Below, one piece after another: positions 1 through 9,305 of a stretch of 64,000 nt of DNA. Under the pieces are notes generated by a model. That model ran no database searches. It saw nothing but the letters and a program-made list of their open reading frames with translations, and was not told the DNA's origin. Origin of the DNA: Plasmodium malariae. Lineage: Eukaryota; Apicomplexa; Aconoidasida; Haemosporida; Plasmodiidae. The position numbers and the translations under genes were made by a program. How positions within the stretch are numbered: the first letter of the stretch is position 1; each line of letters starts with the position of its first letter. Location: contig NC_041780.1 of assembly GCF_900090045.1 (NCBI RefSeq), positions 452,501 to 516,500 of the forward strand. The letters run 5' to 3'.

Positions 1-523
1 AAAGTTAAAAAGTCTCTTCGTTTCATTTATGATTGTTCTTAAAAATGTTGATAAGTACACAGGCCTCGAATGCGTGCCTGCGTTAGGGAAAATGGAGGGT
101 AAATGAGTGCACACGAAAAAAAAAAAAACTTTGTTATTAGAAAGTTCAAAATGCTCGCATAAACGGGCATACGTATGTATAATATGTGTATATATATACA
201 CATACGTACAAATGTATGACCGCACAGTCACGCATGCACATGCCAGCTTCGTACGAGGAAATGGTTTCTCATCACTGCTACGACACAGGCTACGTAAAAA
301 AGCACACCACTCCGATATACTGATCTTATCATGGTCATAAAAAAATGTGTCCTCACTTTTCTCGCCCTCATTCTCTTTCAAATTATAATTCTAATTCTCA
401 TGTTCTTTTTCTAATTTGCTTTCTCTTTCGCATTCTCTCTCTTTTTCTCTTTTTCTCTTTCTCTCTTTCTCTCTTTCTTCCTCTTTCTTTTTTTTTTTTT
501 CTTTTTATATCATGCTTGTATTT
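1..523. other. Intergenic, left edge
   Basis: No gene is supported here. The stretch holds short TA/CATA microsatellites around 170-215 and a pyrimidine-rich CTTT/CTCTTT tract around 420-510 immediately downstream of the TCF25-like gene's stop codon, so it probably contains that gene's 3' untranslated region. Confidence 0.5.
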
Positions 524-3499
524 TTATTCGTTTTGATAACCATAGTAGTCTACTTGATACCAGGGGAGCAAACTCTGAAAAAAGGCTATCAACAAATTAC
601 TATTTAACGAAACATAATAATTGGAAGTAACACTAGGGATATTCGTTGAATAAGCTCTGTTCTTTTCCATCATAAAATCAGGTAATAAATAATTTCTTGA
701 CTTGAATTCTCCTACCCTCACGTCTTTGTACTTCTTTATGTCCAACAGTGGGATCTTTTTCCGCCAATCCTTGCGTGCTGCTTCCACTTCCTGGGACGCT
801 GAAGGGGGCAAGCAACAAGCAAGAGAATGTTAAATAAGAACGTGTATTCCGATAATGCGTGAAACGATCATGCGTAAAAGGAAAGCACAAATAATGTAAT
901 TAATGATAAAACAGTCCGATCACTATCTATAAAATGCAATAAAATGGACATGAAATGGTCAATAAATTGTCGAAGTTGAGCCAGAAAATTGTCGCAAACT
1001 GCCTGAACGGAGTGGACTCCGCTTCGCTTCAATTCGCTGCTCCACTTTTCGAAAAGGATTACCTTCTGTGTCCTTGTAGAGCTCATGTATGAAACTGCAG
1101 CATACGTGAAACCAGGTGATGATCCTTTCTGACTTATAATATATATTGTTCTTTTCTAGATAGCACGAAATAATTTTCTGTACACTCTCATATTCTTCTG
1201 CACTAAATAGGGTGCTATTTGAAAAAGGGGGATTAGCTAGTATGTCATTAAACGTTAAATTATCATAAATGGTTTGTTTCACTACTTTTGATTTAAAATT
1301 ATTAAAATTTAAAAAAAGGTGTAAAAATGTGGGGTAACATAATAAAGCTCTTATTAAAAACAAGTGAGCACAAAAAGAAATGGAAAATAAATCCCCCTCA
1401 TTGCAACTAGACCCTACAGAATTATAACAATTAAAATTAATATTAAAATGGAACTTCATATATTTACATTCCTTATATGAAAAGGAATTTATTATATCAT
1501 TTTTACTAATTAGTTTTATCTGATTATAATCAACATAAGAATTATTTTTCAAGTACAAACATAGGGCTACGGAAAATGCAAAGTTTGGCAAAATTAAGTG
1601 CAGCCTAATTTCGAAGTTATCAAATGGGCTGCTCCCTAGCGCGCCATTCGTTTTGTTGGAGAAACAGTTGTCCTTGTTAGCGATGTTAACAGTATTAGAG
1701 GTGTAAGTGCTGTCGACCTTATTTTCCCCGTTAGACACTTTATTCACTTCATTTTCTACATTCGCACTACATGATGCCGTGTTTATGTCCCCCTTTTGAG
1801 TGCTTATATCAGCGAAAGTGCTTCCTTCCTTTGACCCTGCTTTGGTAGTATAATTTTTATTTTCCATATTTTGTTCTAATTTTTCATTTCGTAGAATCGC
1901 TTCCGCTTCTGGAGCTTCGCAATGAAGTCTCTTTTCCAACTCAACCTGTGTGAACCTTCCCTCCATGTTTGGGTTGTCCTTCTCATCAATAATGCCTGCC
2001 ATGTTGCTACTTCCATATGTGTAATCAACCTTATCATATGAATTGCAAATATCATCCTGTCGATGATCATTAATTTTTCCGTTTTTGTGTATACTCATAG
2101 TGAGAGAAGAATGCTGTTGAGCTAAGAATGGATCTATAATTTCATTAAATCTGTTTGGTGGTATAACACATTCAACATTTTGCAAAACAAAATTAAATGA
2201 AAAATAAATTAAAAAATCGAATAAATTGCACTTTAAAATTAAGTTGTCCATTCGTAGTAGAGTACTACACAAATCATAACGTAAGTCAATCTTGCATAAT
2301 AACTTGGCTACCTCTAACGAAGTAATTGTACATGCTTCATTTTCAAGATAAAGCATATGCATATATAAAGATTTAAATAAAGCTTTATTATCATAATGAA
2401 ATGGATTTACAAACACATGATTATATTTATTTAAAAAATTAGGATTAAAATTAATGTGAAATATATTTTGTAATAATAATAAAGACATTTTTATAAATTT
2501 ATTAGCTATTTCGAAATTACTCGTTTCATTGTAATATTCTGATAATATTAATAATGTATCAATATGAAATGGGTATTTTTTTAACAGATCATTCATTGCT
2601 TGTATATCATGACTGTCTAGTAATACATAAAATAAATTTTCTGCTTCCAAATATAATTTTAATTTTTCTAATTTAAATTGATTTTCATCAAATTTCATAA
2701 TTAATGGAGGTTGAATTGTTTTCGTTGTATAATCTTGAACTAGCCAATTTTTCAAATATTTTATTTTACTCTTTTTTATAAACTTTTTATCTTTAATAAA
2801 ATCTTTTCCAAATATTCTTTTTAGTTCTACATTCACATTGAAATTGTTTTTTTCTAATTTTAAGCAATACTCATACTTTTCATGTGTACAAGCAAAAAGG
2901 TATAAGTAGCTTGGTTTATTATTATTATACTCAGATGGATCCAAAGAATGTTCCATATCCCCTTGTTCTTTTTCCTTTTTTTCTTCTTCCCCATCTTCTT
3001 CATTTATTTTGTTTAATATGCTTGAAATTTCTTCATCCATGTTTTTCTTTTTTTTCTTTTTCTTGCATTTTTTACCTCTTTTTGATATATCCTCTTCTGC
3101 TAATAGAGGTACCTTTTTTTCTTCTACCTTTTTTATAACTTCCTTACCAGCTGCTTTGTTATTGCCATTCTTTACCTTTCCATGTTTATTGCTACTGTTC
3201 ACACAGGAGTAGCATTTTTCCTCATCGCTCAAATTGGCATCTTCATCCTTTGATCTCTTTTTTCCGTCAATATCATCCTTTGTTTTCTTTTCTTTTCTAC
3301 CATCGCCCTCCTCCCCATTTGTGCTTTCCGACGTATCATCATCCCCATCATCATCTTGTGAATCTTCCAAGAACTTAAAGGAGTGTTTTTTCTTTTTTGG
3401 TTTAAAAGATAATGCTTCTGCTTCAACAATTTCTTTTATTTTGTTTATTTCATCTCGATTTTTCTCTTTTAAAATTTTTTTTAATAACCTGCTAGACAT
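524..3499 (-). CDS. TCF25/Rqc1 family protein (ribosome quality control), two exons
   Basis: Exons on the minus strand are 3499..1063 and 798..524, giving 903 aa. The long first exon starts with a basic segment (SSRLLKKILKEKN) followed by an acidic, Lys-rich low-complexity region. From about residue 260 the TCF25/Nulp1 domain is visible, with a conserved pattern around YLENEACTITSLEVAKLLCK and, after a Plasmodium-type insert, LPNFAFSV near residue 633. The first exon would run on to a stop at 959, but a donor GAAG|GTAATC and an acceptor CCTTCAG match in phase 1 and add a second exon ending in FFQSLLPWY, which resembles the typical TCF25 C-terminus. Yeast Rqc1 and human TCF25 belong to the ribosome-associated quality control complex that marks nascent chains on stalled 60S subunits; that role is by homology. 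The family call is firm and the splice is well supported. Confidence 0.88.
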
Positions 3500-3526
3500 T
3501 TTTTTTTTTTTTTATACACTGAAAAA

Positions 3527-3617
3527 AAGAAGAGGTAAAATAATAAAAAAGAAGAGGTAAAATAATAAAAAAGAAGAGGTAAAACAATAAAAAAGAAGAG
3601 GTAAAATAATAAAAAAC
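3527..3617. repeat. 22-bp tandem repeat, about 4 copies
   Basis: The unit is close to AAGAAGAGGTAAAATAATAA plus AA, repeated just upstream of the TCF25-like start codon. It therefore lies in the 5' untranslated or promoter region of that gene. One copy has a T to C change (AAAACAAT). Confidence 0.85.
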
Positions 3618-3896
3618 AAAAAAAAAAGCTAACTGATGAATATTTTGGTCATAACAAATCACAGCGACACAAATGAAATGTTTTTATGCCGCTATTAAGA
3701 AGGGGGATGGGGTCGCAAGTAACAAGAAATGTTCCAATTTAGTTTTATCGTTCATAGGTATATACATATATATGTATATACTTATACATATGCACAAGCA
3801 TGTACATTTATGGATCGATTTTTCCTTTTTTTTGAGAGGGTCACTATTGGGGAATGTTTGAAAGGTGAGATTTTAATTCGTATTTCTTTTCCCTCT

Positions 3897-3932
<36 letters not shown>

Positions 3933-4075
3933 TATGGAAGTATGTTCAAATAAGATTTTTATTTATGTTTTTAAGAAAAAGAAACGTTTGACATTCATTG
4001 ACATTACTTGTACGTGTATATGTATACACAAAAACATTTATACATACATACATACATAATGCATCCCACATATAA

Positions 4076-4125
<50 letters not shown>

Positions 4126-4451
4126 TATATTTATATATATGTGGAAAAAATGAAAATATAAAATTAAATGAAGTGCACGAACAAAAGGAGTAAAATAGGG
4201 GTTTTCATGCAAATTCAGTAATAAAGGTGTAAAGTATTAACAAAATCAAAATAAAAAAAAAGGTATGATACGTAAAGATACAAATATATGTACACGTATG
4301 CATATGTATGTATATCTCCGAAATGGACCATGAAATAACGAATTTGTTAATCTTAAAACGCAGTAATAGGATTACAAAAAAAAAAGAAAAATTAAAACAA
4401 AGGTAACAACGAACGCGTGAATGCAAAATAGGATAACTTCAAAAAAATAAA

Positions 4452-4665
4452 GCATACATGCCCATACTTGAACATACATGCCCATACTTGAACATACATG
4501 CCCATACTTGAACATACATGCCCATACTTGAACATACATGCCCATACTTGAACATACATGTACATACTTGAACATACATGCACATACGTGAACATACATG
4601 AACATACATGAACACAAATTAACGTATATGAACACCCATGAACGTACATGAACACACATGAACAT
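4452..4665. repeat. 20-bp tandem repeat, 5 near-perfect copies plus degenerate copies
   Basis: The unit CATACATGCCCATACTTGAA is repeated five times without visible change from 4452 to about 4558. It then decays into related ACATGAACATACATG words. The minus-strand reading frame across it is open only because a 20-bp unit cycles through all frames without stops; I do not regard it as coding. Confidence 0.9.
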
Positions 4666-5409
4666 ATATATACATACGTACGTATGCGCATATACGAATG
4701 TATGTACCCATATGCATTAGCAAAGGAGCATATCGTATGAAGTACGCTTAAAATAAAATAGTGTATCAGAATAATAGCAGTTCCTTTTTTTTGAAGGATA
4801 AATCTACATACAAAATATGATGCAAGAAACTGAAACAAGATAAAGAAAAATGAAAAATGAATACTAAAAAAAAAAATAAAAATTAGAATTTTTAATTGAT
4901 ATAAAGCAGTGGAGTTATCTTTTTTTTTTTTAATATATAATATATGACATATAATATAAAGCATATAATAAGTAGCATTTAATATATACGTGCTATGCGC
5001 GCGTATAACGATGTTTTTTTGTCTTTATATTAACATGTTCGTTATTTGCCAAGGTGCTTCATGTAAACGGAAAGACAATTCACTGGAATGTAGGCAGTTC
5101 TTCCGTAAGCTGCTTATTTTTATTTTATTTTACTATATTTTTACCATTTTTTATTATATTTTATTTTACTGTATTTTATTATATTTTATTATATTTTATT
5201 TTACTGTATTTTATTATATTTTATTTTACTGTATTTTATTATATTTTATTTTACTCTATTTTATTATATTATATTTTATTATATTTTTTTTTTTTTTTTT
5301 GATACCTCTTTTTTTAAATATACAAATGTGGAAAATACATTAACACAGTTTTCAGTTCTAGCGCGTTTCAAATTTGGAAGATTTGCTTCTGTTATAACTT
5401 TCGGTCAAA

Positions 5410-7716
5410 CTATTTCGTTAAATTAAAATCGTAGTACGTGTTTGTTTCCATAAAGGCATTGTCATCCTCTCTTTTAGCTGCAATCTGTTCCTCCATATTA
5501 CTATTGCTACTATGATTACTACGATTACAATTATGACCACTGCTATCATTACTATTATGACCACCGCTATCATTACTATTATGACCACCGCTATCATTAC
5601 TATTATGACCACAGCTATCATTACTATTATGTCTACTACTACAATTACTATTATGTCTACCGCTACGATTACTATTATGTCTATCGCTACGATTACTATT
5701 ATTTCTATCGCTACGATTACTATTATGTCTACTGCTATCATTACTATTATGTTTGCCACTATAATTATGCTTATCCCCCTGGAAGGTATATTTTTTTCTG
5801 TATTTTATTTTTTCACTATTACCGCATAAAATATTGTTATTAAAATTGAGACTAAGGCACTGACTGTCGATCATGAAATCGTTCAAGTATGTCGAGTCGT
5901 GAAAAAAGTTGGCACAATTCAGTGGGTGCATGTTATAACTGTTGTAATAACTAGTACATGATACGTTCTTACAACTTCTCTCTTTGGGGATACCACCATT
6001 ATAAGCAGCAATGTTAACACAATTATTTCGTCTGCTATTCGAGTTAAATGCGTTGTAGTTACTCCCTTTAAACATGTCCATAAATTTATCCATAAATTTA
6101 TCCATAAACTTGTCCATAAATTTGTCCATAAAATTATCCGAAGGTGCATCCTTTAGCTTATCTGTATTTTGTCGCTCTTTTGAACTCGTTCTTAACAAAA
6201 GAGAACACCTGACCTTGTCATAACTCTTTTTAACTTGTATTTCAACTTTTTCATGATTTTTTTTAAGAAGAATTATTTGTCTTAAAATTCTGTTAGTCAC
6301 TTTAAACTTCTTTATGTAGATAAAAAAATTCTTTTCATCAAATAAATAATTGGTAAAAGGCAATTTTGTAATTGATTTTAAAAAAGTTAACGCTTCATCA
6401 TATGACAAGGTAAGGATTTGTTTTTGATGATGATGCAAAATCGCTAGACTTAATTTTATTAAAATTTTGAGGCCAAATAAAAAAAATATATCCCATAATT
6501 TAAGAGTATTTTCAAAGCTTAAGTCTTGAGAAAATAACGTCATAAACCAATTTGTACAAAAGAAATCTATTTTAATTTTTTTTCTCTTAAAATAAGAAAA
6601 TAATTTTGGTATATAAGCTTTTATCAAAATATTTAATTGGTACATAATTTTTTTTAATTGTGGAAAATTATATATGAACATTCCTTTTAAATTAAAATTT
6701 TTTAATAAAGCAATAAAACATCTTACTGTGTCTAATTTATTTTGAAAAACTAATAAAAATATAGCAGCAACGTAATTCATACCTTGGCAGTAACCTATAC
6801 GTTTAAAATATAAAGAACATATTTTTAATATGTCCAATAATTTATTTTGCATGTTTTCTTCTTTATTTAAAAAAGAAGGATTTCTAGGAAATGTCCTATC
6901 AATATCTTTTTCAATTATTTTTTCATAACTACTATTTATATTATTTAATTTCGTATATGCTTCCTCACTCATATAGGTATTATCCGCTAGTAGGATCGCT
7001 TTCCATACAAAGCTTCTTTTTTCATTGCTAATAAATCTATTTTTGTATAAATTTTTTAAATTACTCAAAGAGTATACTTCGAAAAATAGTAGCTTACATG
7101 TTAAGGAGCAAATACATCTTTCCTCTTCATTCAAAAACGATATTACCTTTGTTCCTAGGAAAACACGCAAGCTTGAGCTTATCACAGCATTCTTTAGTAC
7201 ACTCCTGAGATATCCATCATCGCAGTATGTTAAATATTGTTTTTCTTCTTCCTCATCAGAAATATTTTCTTCTTCATATCTGTAACTATGCGCACCATCC
7301 TCCTTTATTCTGTCCATTTGGTTTTTCTGAAACTCTCCTCTCTTTTCCTCCATAATATCTTCACCATGTTCTCTCCCTTCCAATCTATATGTTCCTTTGT
7401 TATGTCCGGCATTTCCCTTATTCCTTTTTTCTACGATTTGTTTCAGCTCACTTAGCTCTTCCCTTCTCCTCAAGTAACCGCATCCACGACTAGTGTTATT
7501 GTTCGTGTTATGGTTTGTGCCATTCATGGAGTCATTTCCACCAACACTCGGGTTTAATCCCTCAACATGATCAACAAGATCGAGAATTTGGGGCCTATCT
7601 CTGCTGTATTCCTTTATCTTTTTCGTTTCTACCGTTGTACCTGAGCTTTTTCTTTTATTATATATTATAAAGTTTTTTATTATTTCATAATTATTCATTT
7701 CTTTTTTAAATTTCAA
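5410..7716 (-). CDS. TBC-domain Rab GTPase-activating protein with F-box-like N-terminal segment
   Basis: This is an intact single exon of 768 aa. The TBC domain spans roughly residues 235-470. The arginine finger is in IEKDIDRTFPRNP (R274) and the glutamine finger in IGYCQGMNY (Q311), the two catalytic residues that TBC proteins insert into the Rab active site to speed GTP hydrolysis. A segment at about 184-222 (SFLNEEERCICSLTCKLLFF) has the spacing of an F-box, but this is weak. The C-terminal third is disordered and carries MDKF repeats (near residues 530-550) and HNSN-type octapeptide repeats. It probably regulates vesicle traffic; the Rab partner is unknown. The stop codon lies next to a candidate plus-strand exon whose frame would overlap it by 17 bases. 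Confidence 0.9.
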   Translation of the reverse strand: MKFKKEMNNYEIIKNFIIYNKRKSSGTTVETKKIKEYSRDRPQILDLVDHVEGLNPSVGGNDSMNGTNHNTNNNTSRGCGYLRRREELSELKQIVEKRNKGNAGHNKGTYRLEGREHGEDIMEEKRGEFQKNQMDRIKEDGAHSYRYEEENISDEEEEKQYLTYCDDGYLRSVLKNAVISSSLRVFLGTKVISFLNEEERCICSLTCKLLFFEVYSLSNLKNLYKNRFISNEKRSFVWKAILLADNTYMSEEAYTKLNNINSSYEKIIEKDIDRTFPRNPSFLNKEENMQNKLLDILKICSLYFKRIGYCQGMNYVAAIFLLVFQNKLDTVRCFIALLKNFNLKGMFIYNFPQLKKIMYQLNILIKAYIPKLFSYFKRKKIKIDFFCTNWFMTLFSQDLSFENTLKLWDIFFLFGLKILIKLSLAILHHHQKQILTLSYDEALTFLKSITKLPFTNYLFDEKNFFIYIKKFKVTNRILRQIILLKKNHEKVEIQVKKSYDKVRCSLLLRTSSKERQNTDKLKDAPSDNFMDKFMDKFMDKFMDKFMDMFKGSNYNAFNSNSRRNNCVNIAAYNGGIPKERSCKNVSCTSYYNSYNMHPLNCANFFHDSTYLNDFMIDSQCLSLNFNNNILCGNSEKIKYRKKYTFQGDKHNYSGKHNSNDSSRHNSNRSDRNNSNRSDRHNSNRSGRHNSNCSSRHNSNDSCGHNSNDSGGHNSNDSGGHNSNDSSGHNCNRSNHSSNSNMEEQIAAKREDDNAFMETNTYYDFNLTK
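5525..5757 (-). repeat. 24-bp coding minisatellite in the TBC gene
   Basis: About ten copies of a 24-bp unit encode HNSN(D/R)S(G/D/S)(G/R) octapeptides on the minus strand. Copies differ mainly at codons 5 to 8, and the array is in frame. The same gene also has a shorter 12-bp array near 6075-6130 encoding MDKF. Confidence 0.9.
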
Positions 7717-9053
7717 AGCTACAGAACTAACGAGAAAACTGCAGGATGGGGAGAGGGTATCGGTAAGTGTAGTTTCCTTTCTACCGTGTTAATAAGCACT
7801 CAAAGATTCTGTTAAGCGATCTCATTTTAGGTGGAACCATGTGTATACGTATATATGTCCATATATACGCATATATTTGTACACATATGCATACACATAT
7901 ACAAGCACATGTACATATATATACTACACATATCTATGTATGTATATACTTACCCATATATATAGCACTCATTTACTGAAAAGGAAGAATTTCAGAAAAT
8001 TTTTACTAAATAAATATAAAGAGTTATTTTCGAAGACACCCCCCTTTGGTATATACACATTAATAAAAAAAAAAAAATGTAACAGCAGTTCATGTATAAC
8101 TGGGATGGTAAAATTAAAAAAAAAAAAAAAAAAAAAAAAAGGGAACGAGCGAGCGAGAAAATGCGAAATGGAAGAAACTAAATTGGATAATTTTTTATTA
8201 TATTGTAAAAAAAATGTAAATCCTAAAGGGGGGAACATAAAAATAAGGGAAACTAAACTTTTGACTTAAGAATTAAAACTTCTTTTTTTATCATACTAAC
8301 TAATATTATATATGAATATTTGTAAGTACGTGTAATGTATGCATATGCAAATATTGTTCTCGGTGTTTACGCCTTAACTTTATATTTGCAATGCCCTCCT
8401 TTTGGTGGATTCCACTGACATATAGGTTTTATTGTATGTATAATGAACAGCCAATAACATTTTGATAAAAACATTAACAAGGGGAATAGTTTTGTGATCA
8501 TGAATCAAGTGGAAAATCGTCTGTTATGTATATAACTTTCAAGAGAAGTTGAGTTAGCTGGAAAAAAAAAAAAAAAATTACAAGTTACAAACTGCAAAAT
8601 ATAAGCCGCAAATTATAAGCTGCAAATTATAAGCTGCAAATTATAAGCTGCAAATTATAAGCTGCAAATTATAAGCTGCAAATTATAAGCTGCAAATTAT
8701 AAGCTGCAAATTATAAGCTGCAAATTATAAGCTGCAAATTATAAGCTGCAAATTATAAGCTGCAAATTGTAAGCTGCAAATTATAAGCTGCAAATTATAA
8801 GCTTCAAATTATAAGCTCAAATTGTAAAATGTTGAACATAAAATACTCATTATGAATTACCTACGGTAAGGCACTTCTCCATATATTAATGATCTCAAAT
8901 TACAAGCTAAAATTATTTTCAAAGTTGAACTTTGGAAAAACAAAAAAAAAAAAAAAAAAGGCGGAACGTTCTTACATCGTCACTTGTGTAGGAAGAATGT
9001 CATAAAATTAGCAAAAAATTAACGCTTTCATTGATCTTTTAATAAAATAAAAT
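7717..9053. other. Intergenic region with one doubtful ORF and a 14-bp satellite
   Basis: This separates the TBC gene's start from the first exon of the deacetylase-like pseudogene. CATA-type microsatellite lies at 7840-7960. An open frame at 7940-8269 (plus, 109 codons) has a plausible-looking C-terminal part (MEETKLDNFLLYCKK) but no domain or splice support, so I leave it unannotated. The stretch 8590-8830 is satellite. Confidence 0.55.
8590..8830. repeat. 14-bp tandem repeat, about 16 copies
   Basis: The unit is close to AAATTATAAGCTGC, almost perfectly repeated, with rare changes (AAATTGTAAGCTGC, GCTTC for GCTGC). It lies about 220 bp upstream of the signal-peptide-like exon at 9054. AAGCT sits inside each copy, so the array has a regular AGCT palindrome every 14 bp. 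Confidence 0.92.
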
Positions 9054-9274
9054 ATGCAGATTAACATTTCAATGAATAGGTGGGTATTATTCATGCTTAT
9101 TTTATTTAATGTTTGCTTCCTCTATTTTAATATGTAAGTCTATCGTTTTTTATATTGTTTAAGGGGTCCTTGCGGTGAGGAAAATTTGTTAATATGCTGA
9201 CGCTACGGAAGGGGGGAAGGCGCCCTTACATAACACGTATAGACATATACACATACGTATTCGCGTACGTATAC

Positions 9275-9305
<31 letters not shown>

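Larger units (their letters stand above)
3500..5409. other. Intergenic region with minisatellites
   Basis: This lies between the start of the TCF25-like gene and the stop of the TBC gene. It contains a 22-bp repeat, a long T tract (3898-3929), a (TA)n stretch (4078-4125), a 20-bp repeat and a TTTTATTATA-type repeat (5110-5290). A possible small spliced gene at 5054-5426 is discussed as a finding; I could not place a start codon for it, so it is not listed as a gene. Confidence 0.6.

Noticed and set aside
5110..5300. Tyr/Ile/Phe-rich plus-strand frames (FYCILLYFIIF)
   Set aside because: AT-only repeat (TTTTATTATATTTTATTTTACTG) read as protein; not coding.
7940..8269. 109-codon plus-strand frame ending in MEETKLDNFLLYCKK and so on
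   Set aside because: The beginning is microsatellite, the middle a Lys homopolymer from an A tract, and no splice partner, domain or context supports it. The final 33 codons look somewhat protein-like but are not enough.
8590..8830. CRISPR-like regular array
   Set aside because: Direct repeats are contiguous without unique spacers, and the genome is eukaryotic.
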